DNA from: Candidatus Bathyarchaeota archaeon
GTDB lineage: Archaea > Thermoproteota > Bathyarchaeia > Bathyarchaeales > Bathycorpusculaceae
Length of the DNA stretch: 8,972 nucleotides
NCBI GenBank assembly: GCA_003601875.1
Contig: PIYF01000051.1
Span: forward strand, 1 to 8,972
Reading direction: 5' to 3'
Shown here one piece after another: positions 1 to 6,171 of this stretch. Numbering within the stretch: the first letter of the stretch is position 1; each line of letters starts with the position of its first letter. The translations under genes were made by a program, and so were the position numbers. Below the pieces are notes generated by a model that was given only the letters and a program-made list of their open reading frames with translations, was not told the origin of the DNA and made no database searches.

Positions 1-817
1 CTCCAGCGCTTACAACAACTATGTCAGCTTTTCTGTCAACCTTTAAACGGTAAACTTCATCCACAAACTTCACTCCATAATTGAATGCTTCTTCAAGGCT
101 GCCTGCAAAAGCCTTGATAACTCTTCCTTCGCTGTTAGCTACAACATTCAAAATGAAATCAACATTCGCAAGCCTTGCAGTCTCAACCATAACTTCATGA
201 ATTGGATTTCCATTTAAAACACCCTTCTTAACCCTAGAATTAAGAAGTAATGCATGACTACGTTTTATAGTTTCCTCGCCGCAAACTCCAGGTAAAACAA
301 TTTTCCCATCGCCAGTGTATCCTGCATAGCAATGAAAGTTTATTCTGCCAAGTAAAATTTTAACATCGGCTTCGGTGAAGACACGGTTTAGATAAACGTT
401 GATTCCATGGGTTTTACCAACGTTAACAAGTTTACTTTTCCTAGGATTATGAACAACAGTTTTCACTTTTCCAAGAAAATCTTCTTTTCCAGTCTTTAAT
501 GTTTCACATCCATAAATAACCGTTATATTTTCATCTTTGACGCCTACACTATTTAAATAATCGACGACCGACAAAACCATAACGTTTGTTAAATCAGCAG
601 GCAAATGATTACCAATTACTATTGAAACTTTATGTTCAGGCTTAACGATTTCATCTAGGGTTTTAGAGCCGATAGGTTCTGTTAATGCCCTTTTAATTTC
701 CCCTTTAATATCTTGAACAGCTTCATTTTTTTTAGGTTCAATTAAACCTAAGAAATTTCTTGTTGGAATATGGGCGCAAACCTCTGTTTTTCCATAAGGA
801 AGCCAAGCGTCAACCAT
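1..817 (-). CDS. LarA-superfamily nickel-pincer racemase-like protein (DUF2088), C-terminus cut off
   Basis: Reading the minus strand from ATG at 817 gives 272 codons still open at the window edge; LarA proteins are about 420 residues, so roughly two thirds is present. GGAGTG (825-830) is the ribosome binding site, and the ATG four bases upstream (819-821) hits TGA at once, so 817 is the start. The region around residues 161-177 (FHCYAGYTGDGK, then LPG) matches the LarA cofactor segment: His162 and Lys172 have the same spacing as LarA His174 and Lys184 (the lysine that tethers the nickel pincer cofactor), and His188 (RSHAL) sits where the Ni ligand His200 would fall. In contrast, the usual D-x-T-R-P substrate motif appears as NHLPAD (70-75), and the usual G-x-H-R catalytic motif appears as GCET (103-106). 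The fold assignment is firm. Lactate racemase activity is doubtful, and another substrate or reaction is likelier. It is divergent from the hydrolase at 930. Confidence 0.82.
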   Translation of the reverse strand, partial: MVDAWLPYGKTEVCAHIPTRNFLGLIEPKKNEAVQDIKGEIKRALTEPIGSKTLDEIVKPEHKVSIVIGNHLPADLTNVMVLSVVDYLNSVGVKDENITVIYGCETLKTGKEDFLGKVKTVVHNPRKSKLVNVGKTHGINVYLNRVFTEADVKILLGRINFHCYAGYTGDGKIVLPGVCGEETIKRSHALLLNSRVKKGVLNGNPIHEVMVETARLANVDFILNVVANSEGRVIKAFAGSLEEAFNYGVKFVDEVYRLKVDRKADIVVVSAG

Positions 818-850
818 TCATTAACACTCCATGAAAGTTTTAACGTTTTG

Positions 851-864
851 AAAAGCTTTTAAGT
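851..864 (-). promoter_or_regulatory. Putative TATA box for the LarA-like gene
   Basis: On the minus strand this reads ACTTAAAAGCTTTT, an AT-rich TATA-like element about 35-45 bases upstream of the ATG at 817. That would put the transcript start near 830-835 and leave a very short leader containing GGAGTG. Positions 851-860 form a perfect 10-base palindrome (AAAAGCTTTT). Assigned by position and composition only. Confidence 0.4.
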
Positions 865-882
865 ATGACGGAAAATCAAAGA

Positions 883-893
883 CCTTTTAAACT
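883..893 (+). promoter_or_regulatory. Putative TATA box for the hydrolase-pyrE unit
   Basis: CCTTTTAAACT lies about 25 bases before a plausible transcript start near 912 and about 40 bases before the hydrolase start. It resembles the archaeal consensus (TTTAWA-type core). It shares a 106-base divergent region with the LarA-like promoter. Confidence 0.4.
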
Positions 894-916
894 TATTCAC
901 ACAATTTCTATTTTAT

Positions 917-922
917 GAGGTG
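917..922 (+). promoter_or_regulatory. Ribosome binding site deciding the hydrolase start
   Basis: GAGGTG at 917-922 is 7 bases before ATG 930 but only 1 base before the in-frame ATG at 924. Normal spacing favours 930 as the true initiation codon. Confidence 0.6.
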
Positions 923-929
923 AATGTAT

Positions 930-1625
930 ATGTCAATTGAAACGAGAACCCCTGGAAAAAATGAGGTTTTGTTCACATGGTTCAATAATTACTCTGGGGT
1001 AACGATAAAAACTCCTTCAAAAACGTTTGTTATAGACCCTGTGGATGTTAAACCACGGGAATTTAAAAACGTAGATGCCGTTTTAATCACTCATGAACAT
1101 TATGACCATCTTGACCAGTCTACGGTTTCTGAAATACAAAAGATAACACAATGTGACGTGGTTGCTGATCCGACATCTTATAGTAGGCTTAAAAATGTTA
1201 TTCCTTCCGATAAGCTTCGTGAAGTTCAACCCGGTTCAGAGGTTAAATTCGGGGAGGTTTCAGTAAAGGTTGAAAAAAGTAATCATCCACCAGCAGCCAC
1301 ACCGATCACTTATATAATAACAAGTGAAGACGGGGTCAAACTTTTCCATACAGCTGACAGTTTACCCTTTCCAGAGATGGCGGAAATTGCAAATAGAGAA
1401 AAATTAGATGTGGTTTTCTGCACTGTTGGAATAGCTCCTGGGGCTTCACCGGAAACGGGTTTTGAAATTGCAAGACTTACTAAACCAAAGGTTGCAGTTC
1501 CCTATCATTCAAGCTCATCCGCCGCGTTAAAAAGGTTCAGCGAACTTCTTAAGGAACAACTTTCAGAAGTCAGCTGTTTAATCCCTGAAATTGGAAAAAT
1601 TTATCAAGTTACAAAGAGGACGTGA
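930..1625 (+). CDS. UlaG/UPF0173-like metallo-beta-lactamase-fold hydrolase
   Basis: A 231-residue protein with the metal-binding signature of the metallo-beta-lactamase superfamily. Numbered from ATG 930, it has ITHEHYDHLD with His55, His57, Asp59 and His60; a further histidine at 119 (SNHPP); Asp143 in FHTADS; and His193 in VPYHSS near the end. The short length and the N-terminal 'FTWFNNYSGVTIKTPSKTFV' strand pattern fit the UlaG/UPF0173 group of metal-dependent hydrolases found in many archaea. Family members act on varied phosphodiester, lactone or nucleotide-like substrates, and nothing here fixes the substrate. An alternative ATG at 924 is too close to the GAGGTG site. It precedes pyrE by four bases and is probably co-transcribed with it. 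The fold is secure and the function is not. Confidence 0.85.
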   Translation: MSIETRTPGKNEVLFTWFNNYSGVTIKTPSKTFVIDPVDVKPREFKNVDAVLITHEHYDHLDQSTVSEIQKITQCDVVADPTSYSRLKNVIPSDKLREVQPGSEVKFGEVSVKVEKSNHPPAATPITYIITSEDGVKLFHTADSLPFPEMAEIANREKLDVVFCTVGIAPGASPETGFEIARLTKPKVAVPYHSSSSAALKRFSELLKEQLSEVSCLIPEIGKIYQVTKRT

Positions 1626-1629
1626 AAAT

Positions 1630-2259
1630 TTGCCTAAGGAGGGGAAAAGCGGAGACTTCAAGGTTGAAATTTGCAAGGTGCTGAATAAAATAGGTGCCCT
1701 ACAATTTGGAACGTTCAAACTTACCAGCGGGAAGATAAGTCCTTATTATATAGATTTAAGGGTGGTTCCAAGTTTTCCGGATGCTTTCAAAGAAATATGT
1801 GATTTTTACATTTCATTTATACAAGAAAATGTCGGGGTAAAAAATTTCGACAGAATAGCTGGAGTTCCAGTTGCTGGAATACCCTTTGCATCCATAATAG
1901 CCTACAACTTCGAGAAACCTTTCTTATACATTCGAAAAGGTGCACGGCTTCATGGAAGGCAAAGGAGAATAGAAGGAGTAATAACGCCTGGAGACCGTGT
2001 TCTCCTTGTGGATGATTTAGTGACGACGGGCTTATCCCTTAGGAACGCTGCTAAGGCTGTGACTGCTGAAGGAGGAATAGTAACAGATGCTGTAGTTCTT
2101 TTAGATAGGGAAGAGGGAGGTAAAGATAACCTTAAAAAAGACGGTGTTAAACTTCATGCAATGCTTAAGATAAGCGAGATAGCTAACCGGTTATATGAAA
2201 TTGGCGCAATAGATAAGGAACAGTTGAAAACTATTTTGAGGCAAGTTAAAAAGAAGTGA
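1630..2259 (+). CDS. pyrE: Orotate phosphoribosyltransferase
   Basis: Joins orotate to PRPP to form orotidine 5'-monophosphate, the fifth step of pyrimidine synthesis. The protein has about 209 residues from TTG 1630. Visible signatures are the orotate/phosphate segment LTSGKISPYYIDLR (about residues 31-44), the flexible catalytic loop around RKGARLHGRQRRIEG (102-116), and the PRPP-binding motif VLLVDDLVTTG (124-134). Start choice: the frame is open from TTG 1591, but that would overlap the upstream gene by 35 bases. TTG 1630 lies just after the hydrolase stop (1623-1625) with GAGG at 1616-1619. A strong-looking AAGGAGGGG at 1636-1644 lies inside the coding region and has no start codon at usable distance. 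The loop position that is Lys103 in the enteric enzyme appears to be Arg here. No pyrF or other pyrimidine gene is in view. Confidence 0.9.
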   Translation: MPKEGKSGDFKVEICKVLNKIGALQFGTFKLTSGKISPYYIDLRVVPSFPDAFKEICDFYISFIQENVGVKNFDRIAGVPVAGIPFASIIAYNFEKPFLYIRKGARLHGRQRRIEGVITPGDRVLLVDDLVTTGLSLRNAAKAVTAEGGIVTDAVVLLDREEGGKDNLKKDGVKLHAMLKISEIANRLYEIGAIDKEQLKTILRQVKKK

Positions 2260-2261
2260 GG

Positions 2262-2822
2262 TTACTCGTAGAATATTAGATTTTTGTCCTCTAAAATTTC
2301 ATGAAGTTTATGGACAGCGTCATAAACGTCTTGCTCTCTCTTTGCCCCTGTGCAGACAAGTTTTCCACTTGCAAAGAGTAGTATAACCACTTTCGGTTCA
2401 TTCATTCTATAAATTAATCCTGGAAATTGTTCAGGTTCATACATTGTTCTTTCAAGGGAGTAGGCAGCTTTTTCCAAGTCTATCATTCCACCTAAGCTAG
2501 CTGATGCAACAATGTTTTGAATTTTAAGTTCAGGCTTGCCAATTATAATTATTCCACCCTTTTTTAGCTCCTTAATCACTTTTAGAACAGCTCTTCTAGC
2601 CTCTTTCTCTGATTTAGCTCCAGTGCAAACCATCTTTCCAGAATTAAATATTAATGTTGCTGTTTTTGGACGTTTAAGTCTGAAAACCAATCCTGGAAAC
2701 TGTTCTGGACGGTATTCAACTCCAGGATAACTTCTTACAACAGCGTTTAAATCAACCTTCTGGTTTAAAGTAGCTGAAGCCACAACATTTTCAATGTTTA
2801 TTAAGGCTTTAACCTTCGGCAT
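2262..2822 (-). CDS. tbp: TATA-binding protein (archaeal TBP)
   Basis: General transcription initiation factor: it binds promoter TATA boxes and recruits TFB and RNA polymerase. The 186-residue protein is almost entirely the two imperfect direct repeats of the TBP saddle. Repeat 1 is at about residues 7-90 and repeat 2 at about 98-181. Each carries the IxNxVASA block (IENVVASATL and IQNIVASASL), EQFPGL followed by R or Y and hydrophobic residues, and F-x-SGKxVCTGAK. Length matches archaeal TBPs (about 180-200). ATG 2822 is preceded by GTGAGCGG. It ends 2 bases from the pyrE stop, tail to tail, so each transcript must terminate inside the other gene. It follows the signal peptidase gene by 35 bases and has its own TATA-like element. 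Confidence 0.97.
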   Translation of the reverse strand: MPKVKALINIENVVASATLNQKVDLNAVVRSYPGVEYRPEQFPGLVFRLKRPKTATLIFNSGKMVCTGAKSEKEARRAVLKVIKELKKGGIIIIGKPELKIQNIVASASLGGMIDLEKAAYSLERTMYEPEQFPGLIYRMNEPKVVILLFASGKLVCTGAKREQDVYDAVHKLHEILEDKNLIFYE

Positions 2823-2856
2823 AACCGCTCACTTTCTATTAATGAGGTTTAAATAA

Positions 2857-2864
2857 TTTATAAA
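2857..2864 (-). promoter_or_regulatory. Putative TATA box of tbp, overlapping the upstream stop codon
   Basis: TTTATAAA, identical on both strands, lies 35-42 bases upstream of the tbp ATG and includes the TAA stop of the signal peptidase gene (2858-2860). A start near 2835 would leave a leader of about 13 bases containing GTGAGCGG. This suggests tbp can be transcribed on its own in addition to any read-through. Confidence 0.45.
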
Positions 2865-3808
2865 GCATTGGGTTTTTCTGTCTTTTTCCTCCTCCAAAAT
2901 CCATAGAATTGCCAAATGTTGACGGCTATGAGAGTTATAATTGAAAATTGAAACCATGAAAATGTTGGAATCCCAAGTCTTAAACTTCCATCAACCATCT
3001 GATCATTTATTGTGTATGTAAGAAAACCTTGAGAGAGAAGAGCTTCAACAACATGGTTATAACTATAATGGTTAAAGCTTTCATGGAACTGCAAATCAGC
3101 AAACATTCCATGGATAGCGGTTAATTGTGGTGGGTCTGCTCCAGGTTGCCAGAATGTTAGGTTTCCCCATAAACTGAAAACTGCAAAACTTATTATCAGA
3201 ATGTTTAAAATGGCGAGATAAATTATTTTTAAATCTATCTTTTCAAGGATCTTTCTCTCTCTTTCCGGTTTTTCCTCCTTCTCTTCACTTCCTAATGGGA
3301 ACATTAGAAAAATTATAATCAAAATAATTATGATAACAGTAAATATGTACCAGTTTCCATCTGAATGAATTAACAATGCAAGATTTCCTATGTAAGGGAT
3401 CTTTGCAATTACCTTACCAACTAAGTATGTTTCAGGAAATTTTTCTTTAGCATCTGGAGGGTTATTGTCTCCGTGGGTTATAATCCAATATTCATTGTTT
3501 CTCAGCTCTTTTTTAACTGCTCTATGAACTATGAGTTTTCCGTCGGTTGGGCTTTTAAAAACAACGATGTCCCCGGTTTGATAGTGGGCATTTAAGTTTG
3601 CTGCATCTACTTTTTGAACAATTATTAAGTCACCTACTTTTAGAGTTGGCAACATGCTTGTAGAAGCTACTGCTAGGGCTGGATATTCTGTGCCTAGGAC
3701 TGTTTGAACTCCAAACCATAAGCCGAAAACAACGATAACTATTAGGACGATTGTTATGATTGTTTTAAAGTATTCATTGTTCCAGAGCTTATGATTATTG
3801 TTTGCCAA
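2858..3808 (-). CDS. Signal peptidase I (S26B type) with an extended membrane-bound C-terminus
   Basis: Membrane serine protease that removes signal peptides from exported proteins. Of 316 residues, the first about 150 form the enzyme: membrane segment about 15-38, the Ser51 nucleophile in ASTSMLPTL, KVGDLIIVQK after it, His95 in LIVHRAV (archaeal/ER enzymes use His in place of the bacterial Lys), and GDNNPPD with Asp114 and Asp119. Archaeal S26B enzymes are usually about 140-210 residues. Here a second membrane segment (about 155-172) is followed by a charged, presumably cytoplasmic linker (EEKEEKPERERK), a third segment (193-214), an external loop of about 70 residues rich in His and aromatics, a fourth segment (about 285-303) and an RRKK tail. 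Start is TTG 3808; an in-frame TAG two codons upstream excludes a much longer form. The extension is unrecognised. Confidence 0.88.
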   Translation of the reverse strand: MANNNHKLWNNEYFKTIITIVLIVIVVFGLWFGVQTVLGTEYPALAVASTSMLPTLKVGDLIIVQKVDAANLNAHYQTGDIVVFKSPTDGKLIVHRAVKKELRNNEYWIITHGDNNPPDAKEKFPETYLVGKVIAKIPYIGNLALLIHSDGNWYIFTVIIIILIIIFLMFPLGSEEKEEKPERERKILEKIDLKIIYLAILNILIISFAVFSLWGNLTFWQPGADPPQLTAIHGMFADLQFHESFNHYSYNHVVEALLSQGFLTYTINDQMVDGSLRLGIPTFSWFQFSIITLIAVNIWQFYGFWRRKKTEKPNAL

Positions 3809-3853
3809 CCGCTACGCCTTCAATTTGCCACAGATTCTCTTGTATTAACTATA

Positions 3854-3882
3854 CAATCTTTAAAACTTAACGCTTAAGATTG
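3854..3882 (-). promoter_or_regulatory. Signal peptidase promoter: TATA box inside a 7-bp inverted repeat
   Basis: The minus-strand TATA-like element TTTTAAAG (3858-3865) lies about 50 bases upstream of TTG 3808. It overlaps the left arm of a perfect inverted repeat, CAATCTT (3854-3860) with AAGATTG (3876-3882), and an inner palindrome CTTAA-cgc-TTAAG (3866-3878) lies between the arms. Such symmetry over the TATA/BRE region could be a repressor site, but this is inferred from geometry alone. Confidence 0.4.
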
Positions 3883-3883
3883 A

Positions 3884-3899
3884 AATAATAAAAAAGGGG
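3884..3899 (-). terminator. Probable oligo-T terminator of the zinc-ribbon pair
   Basis: Immediately downstream of the 74-residue zinc-ribbon gene the minus strand reads CCCCTTTTTTATTATT. A T-run without an obvious hairpin is the common form of intrinsic termination in archaea. It would separate this unit from the signal peptidase gene. Confidence 0.4.
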
Positions 3900-3911
3900 A
3901 AGTTATTATTT

Positions 3912-4136
3912 TTAAGTGATTTCTATTCCCTCTGAACCTAACTTGGCTTTGCTTACAACCGCTCTGAACTTTTTTCCACATTTTGGACATTCAAACATGC
4001 CGAACACTGTCACCGTAATCCTCATTTTCTTATCCGGGAATGGGGCTACAAGCTCCCAAGTTTTATATGGTTTTTCAACTGGTGTTCCACATTTTGGACA
4101 AACTATGCGTCTCTGTTTTGTCTTTGTTTTCGGCAT
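3912..4136 (-). CDS. Small zinc-ribbon protein, paralogue of the adjacent Cren7-like protein
   Basis: A 74-residue basic protein with two CPKC knuckles (Cys13/16 and Cys50/53), a spacing typical of a zinc ribbon. Between them is KTWELVAPFPDKKMRITVTV, and after the second knuckle comes KKFRAVVSKAK. The order CPxCGT, KTW, G-x-F-x-CPKC, K-x-FR-x-V-x-SK-x-K is shared with the 56-residue neighbour, so the two are clearly duplicates. It has a longer basic N-terminus (MPKTKTKQRR) and a divergent acidic C-terminus. ATG 4136 is preceded by GTGGAGTG. It lies 22 bases after the neighbour's stop and is probably in the same operon. A role in nucleic-acid binding is inferred from basicity, zinc ribbon and its sister; direct evidence is absent. 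Confidence 0.8.
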   Translation of the reverse strand: MPKTKTKQRRIVCPKCGTPVEKPYKTWELVAPFPDKKMRITVTVFGMFECPKCGKKFRAVVSKAKLGSEGIEIT

Positions 4137-4158
4137 TTAGCACTCCACATTGAAATTT

Positions 4159-4329
4159 CTAAATTTTCTTTTTACTTAAGACAACACGGAAGGGTTTCTT
4201 ACATTTAGGGCAATCAAAAAGTCCTATTTCAAGTTGCATTCTCTTTCCGTTTCTATCTGGGCGTCCAGCCATTTTCCATGTTTTTCTAGGTGTTTTAACT
4301 TCTGTTCCACATCTTGGACATTTAGCCAT
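4159..4329 (-). CDS. Cren7-like zinc-ribbon chromatin protein (56 aa)
   Basis: A 56-residue very basic protein with two CPxC knuckles (CPRC at residues 4-7, CPKC at 40-43), ending in SKKKI. The middle, VKTPRKTWKMAG at 11-22 and KRMQLEIGLF at 29-38, lines up by eye with the Sulfolobus chromatin protein Cren7 pattern (V-x-TP, then K-x-W-x-L/M, then G-K-x-x-x-x-IGLF, then F-R). Crenarchaeal Cren7 lacks the cysteines. Cren7 is an SH3-like double-stranded-DNA binding protein of about 60 residues that kinks and constrains DNA. ATG 4329 has a strong site, GGAGAGG, 6 bases upstream. The gene stands first in a two-gene minus-strand unit with its paralogue and is divergent from lhr. It is easily missed because of its length. 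The zinc ribbon is clear; the Cren7 assignment is moderately confident. Confidence 0.8.
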   Translation of the reverse strand: MAKCPRCGTEVKTPRKTWKMAGRPDRNGKRMQLEIGLFDCPKCKKPFRVVLSKKKI

Positions 4330-4476
4330 TTATTTCCTCTCCAATATGTTGGATATCCATGGTTTTCTGATGATGATGAATAAAAAATTTTCCGTCTATT
4401 AAAATTTTGAAGCGAATTCCAAAATACTTTTACCTTGGATTTTCAGCTATTCCTTTGGCGTTGAGGCTTAAAAGGC
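4330..4476. promoter_or_regulatory. Divergent promoter region between the zinc-ribbon pair and lhr
   Basis: This 147-base gap holds no gene that I can see. On the minus strand AAATTTTTTATT (4379-4390) is the likely TATA-like element for the Cren7-like gene, followed by GGAGAGG about 6 bases before ATG 4329. On the plus strand AATACTTTTAC (about 4423-4433) may serve lhr, with GAGG at 4463-4466 before TTG 4477. A GATGATGATGA run (4369-4379) and a GGATATCC palindrome (4351-4358) are present without an evident role. Confidence 0.35.
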
Positions 4477-6171
4477 TTGAAGAACATTCAAAGAAACTCT
4501 TTTCAATTACTAGTTAAACCCGTTAGAAGGCTGATTGAGAAGAGGGGATTCTCTAAACCAACTGAACCTCAGGAAAAGGCTATACCGAAAATTCTTGAGG
4601 GTAAAAATGTTCTTTTAATTTCTCCAACAGCCACTGGAAAAACAGAAGCAGCTTTTCTACCAGTCTTAAGCATGCTTCTTGAATCTCCGGAAAGGGTTCC
4701 AGGTATAAAAGTTTTGTATATTACACCTTTAAGGGCTTTAAACAGGGATATGCTTGAAAGGCTTCAATGGTGGTGTAATAATTTAGACATTAAATTGGCT
4801 GTTAGACATGGAGACACTGAAACTAAGGAACGTTCAAGACAGGCTAGAAGTCCGCCTGATATTTTAATAACAACTCCTGAAACTTTACAGGCTATACTGC
4901 CAGGCTGGATAATGCGTAGACATCTTCAACAAGTGCGTTGGGTTATAGTTGATGAAGTCCACGAGATGGCTGACAGTAAAAGAGGAAGTCAGCTTTCCCT
5001 GGCTTTGGAAAGGCTTAGATGGGTTGTAGGAAGAGATTTTCAAATAATAGGTTTATCCGCAACAATTGGAACCCCAGAAAAGGTTGCTCAATTTCTAGTT
5101 GGAAACGGAAGGAAAGTTGAAATAGTGCATGTTCCGGTTGGAAGAACAATGAAGTTGAAAATAGTTTTTCCGAAACCTACAAGTGAAGATTTTAAACTTT
5201 CATCACAGCTTTACACTCATCCAGAGGTTGCTGCAAGACTTAGAATAATACGTGAATACATAAGTAAACGTAAATCCGTCCTGTTATTTACAAACACAAG
5301 GGCAATATCAGAGGTTTTAGCCAGCAGATTCAAGGTTTGGGACATAGACTTTCCAGTCTCAATTCATCACGGCTCATTAGCTAAGCCCTCCAGAATAGCC
5401 GCTGAAAGAGGGTTAAAAAACGGTGAGTTAAAGGGACTCGTCTGCACAAGCTCCCTTGAACTAGGTATAGACGTTGGAAGAATAGACCTTGTCATTCAAT
5501 ATATGAGTCCGAGACAAGTTACAAGGCTAATACAACGTGTCGGTAGAAGCGGTCACAGAATAGGACGAATAGCTGAAGGGATAATAATAACTATGGATTC
5601 AGATGACACCCTTGAGGCTTTAGCAATAGCGAAAAAGGCTTTAAGGGAAGATCTTGAACCAGTTAAGATACCATACAAGCCTTATGATGCTTTAGCACAT
5701 CAGATAGCCGGTTTATTCCTTAAGAGAAGACGGTGGGAGTTCACCGAAATTCTGGAAATATTTAGAAATGCTTATCCATACAGAGATTTAACAATGGAAG
5801 ATGTTGAAAAGATTTTGAGGTATATGCATGACAGGTTTCCACGTTTGGCATGGGTTTCCTTTGAGGATGAGGTAGCCTTAAAACCTCGAAGAACAAAAGC
5901 ACTTTTTGAATATTACTTTGGAAACCTTTCAATGATTCCTGAGGAGAAACAATATCTAGTTGTAGATGAATCTGCAAATTCAGCTATCGGAATTCTTGAT
6001 GAAGCATTCATGGCTGAATATGGAAAGCCCGGAATAAAATTTATCATAAGGGGCAGCCCCTGGAAAATTCTCCACATCTCAGGGGAAAAAGTGTTTGTTA
6101 AACCAGTTAATGATCCCGCTGGAGCTATACCAAGTTGGATGGATAGGGGAGGAAATACCTGTTCCATTTGA
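4477..6171 (+). CDS. lhr: Lhr-type ATP-dependent helicase, N-terminal part (frame breaks near 6140)
   Basis: Superfamily 2 helicase of the Lhr group, linked to DNA repair, fork processing and RNA unwinding. Motifs in the 564-residue reading frame: Q-like TEPQEKAIP (29-37), Walker A SPTATGKTEAA (49-59, usual form PTGSGKT), TPLRAL (83-88), Walker B DEVH (159-162), SAT (194-196), CTSSLELGIDVG (323-334) and the arginine-finger motif QRVGRSGHR (353-361). After the two RecA domains comes the start of the winged-helix and beta-barrel region, reaching PAGAIPSW at 554. From there the frame gives ten unrelated residues and a stop, while the expected continuation lies one frame over (see 6137-6144). TTG 4477 is the only near start, because TGA at 4462-4464 closes the frame. 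Rejoined, the protein would be about 959 residues, normal for Lhr core proteins. Confidence 0.93.
   Translation: MKNIQRNSFQLLVKPVRRLIEKRGFSKPTEPQEKAIPKILEGKNVLLISPTATGKTEAAFLPVLSMLLESPERVPGIKVLYITPLRALNRDMLERLQWWCNNLDIKLAVRHGDTETKERSRQARSPPDILITTPETLQAILPGWIMRRHLQQVRWVIVDEVHEMADSKRGSQLSLALERLRWVVGRDFQIIGLSATIGTPEKVAQFLVGNGRKVEIVHVPVGRTMKLKIVFPKPTSEDFKLSSQLYTHPEVAARLRIIREYISKRKSVLLFTNTRAISEVLASRFKVWDIDFPVSIHHGSLAKPSRIAAERGLKNGELKGLVCTSSLELGIDVGRIDLVIQYMSPRQVTRLIQRVGRSGHRIGRIAEGIIITMDSDDTLEALAIAKKALREDLEPVKIPYKPYDALAHQIAGLFLKRRRWEFTEILEIFRNAYPYRDLTMEDVEKILRYMHDRFPRLAWVSFEDEVALKPRRTKALFEYYFGNLSMIPEEKQYLVVDESANSAIGILDEAFMAEYGKPGIKFIIRGSPWKILHISGEKVFVKPVNDPAGAIPSWMDRGGNTCSI

Noticed and set aside
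1636..1644. AAGGAGGGG as the ribosome site of pyrE
   Set aside because: No in-frame start codon lies within usable distance downstream; the next (GTG 1678) is over 30 bases away and would trim the protein, so the match is probably coincidental coding sequence.
2536..2730. Plus-strand open frame opposite tbp
   Set aside because: It lies wholly inside the well-conserved tbp gene, has no ribosome site and encodes no recognisable protein; an antisense shadow.
3916..4140. Plus-strand open frame opposite the 74-residue zinc ribbon
   Set aside because: Mirror of a real gene with conserved CPKC knuckles on the other strand; its residues look like reverse-strand translation.
4369..4379. GATGATGATGA triplet run
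   Set aside because: Too short to treat as a repeat element, and no partner copy is found in the window.
6095..6171. Programmed frameshifting as the explanation of the lhr break
   Set aside because: No slippery heptamer or stimulatory structure is seen, and a 4-base exact tandem copy is a simpler cause; kept only as a remote option.
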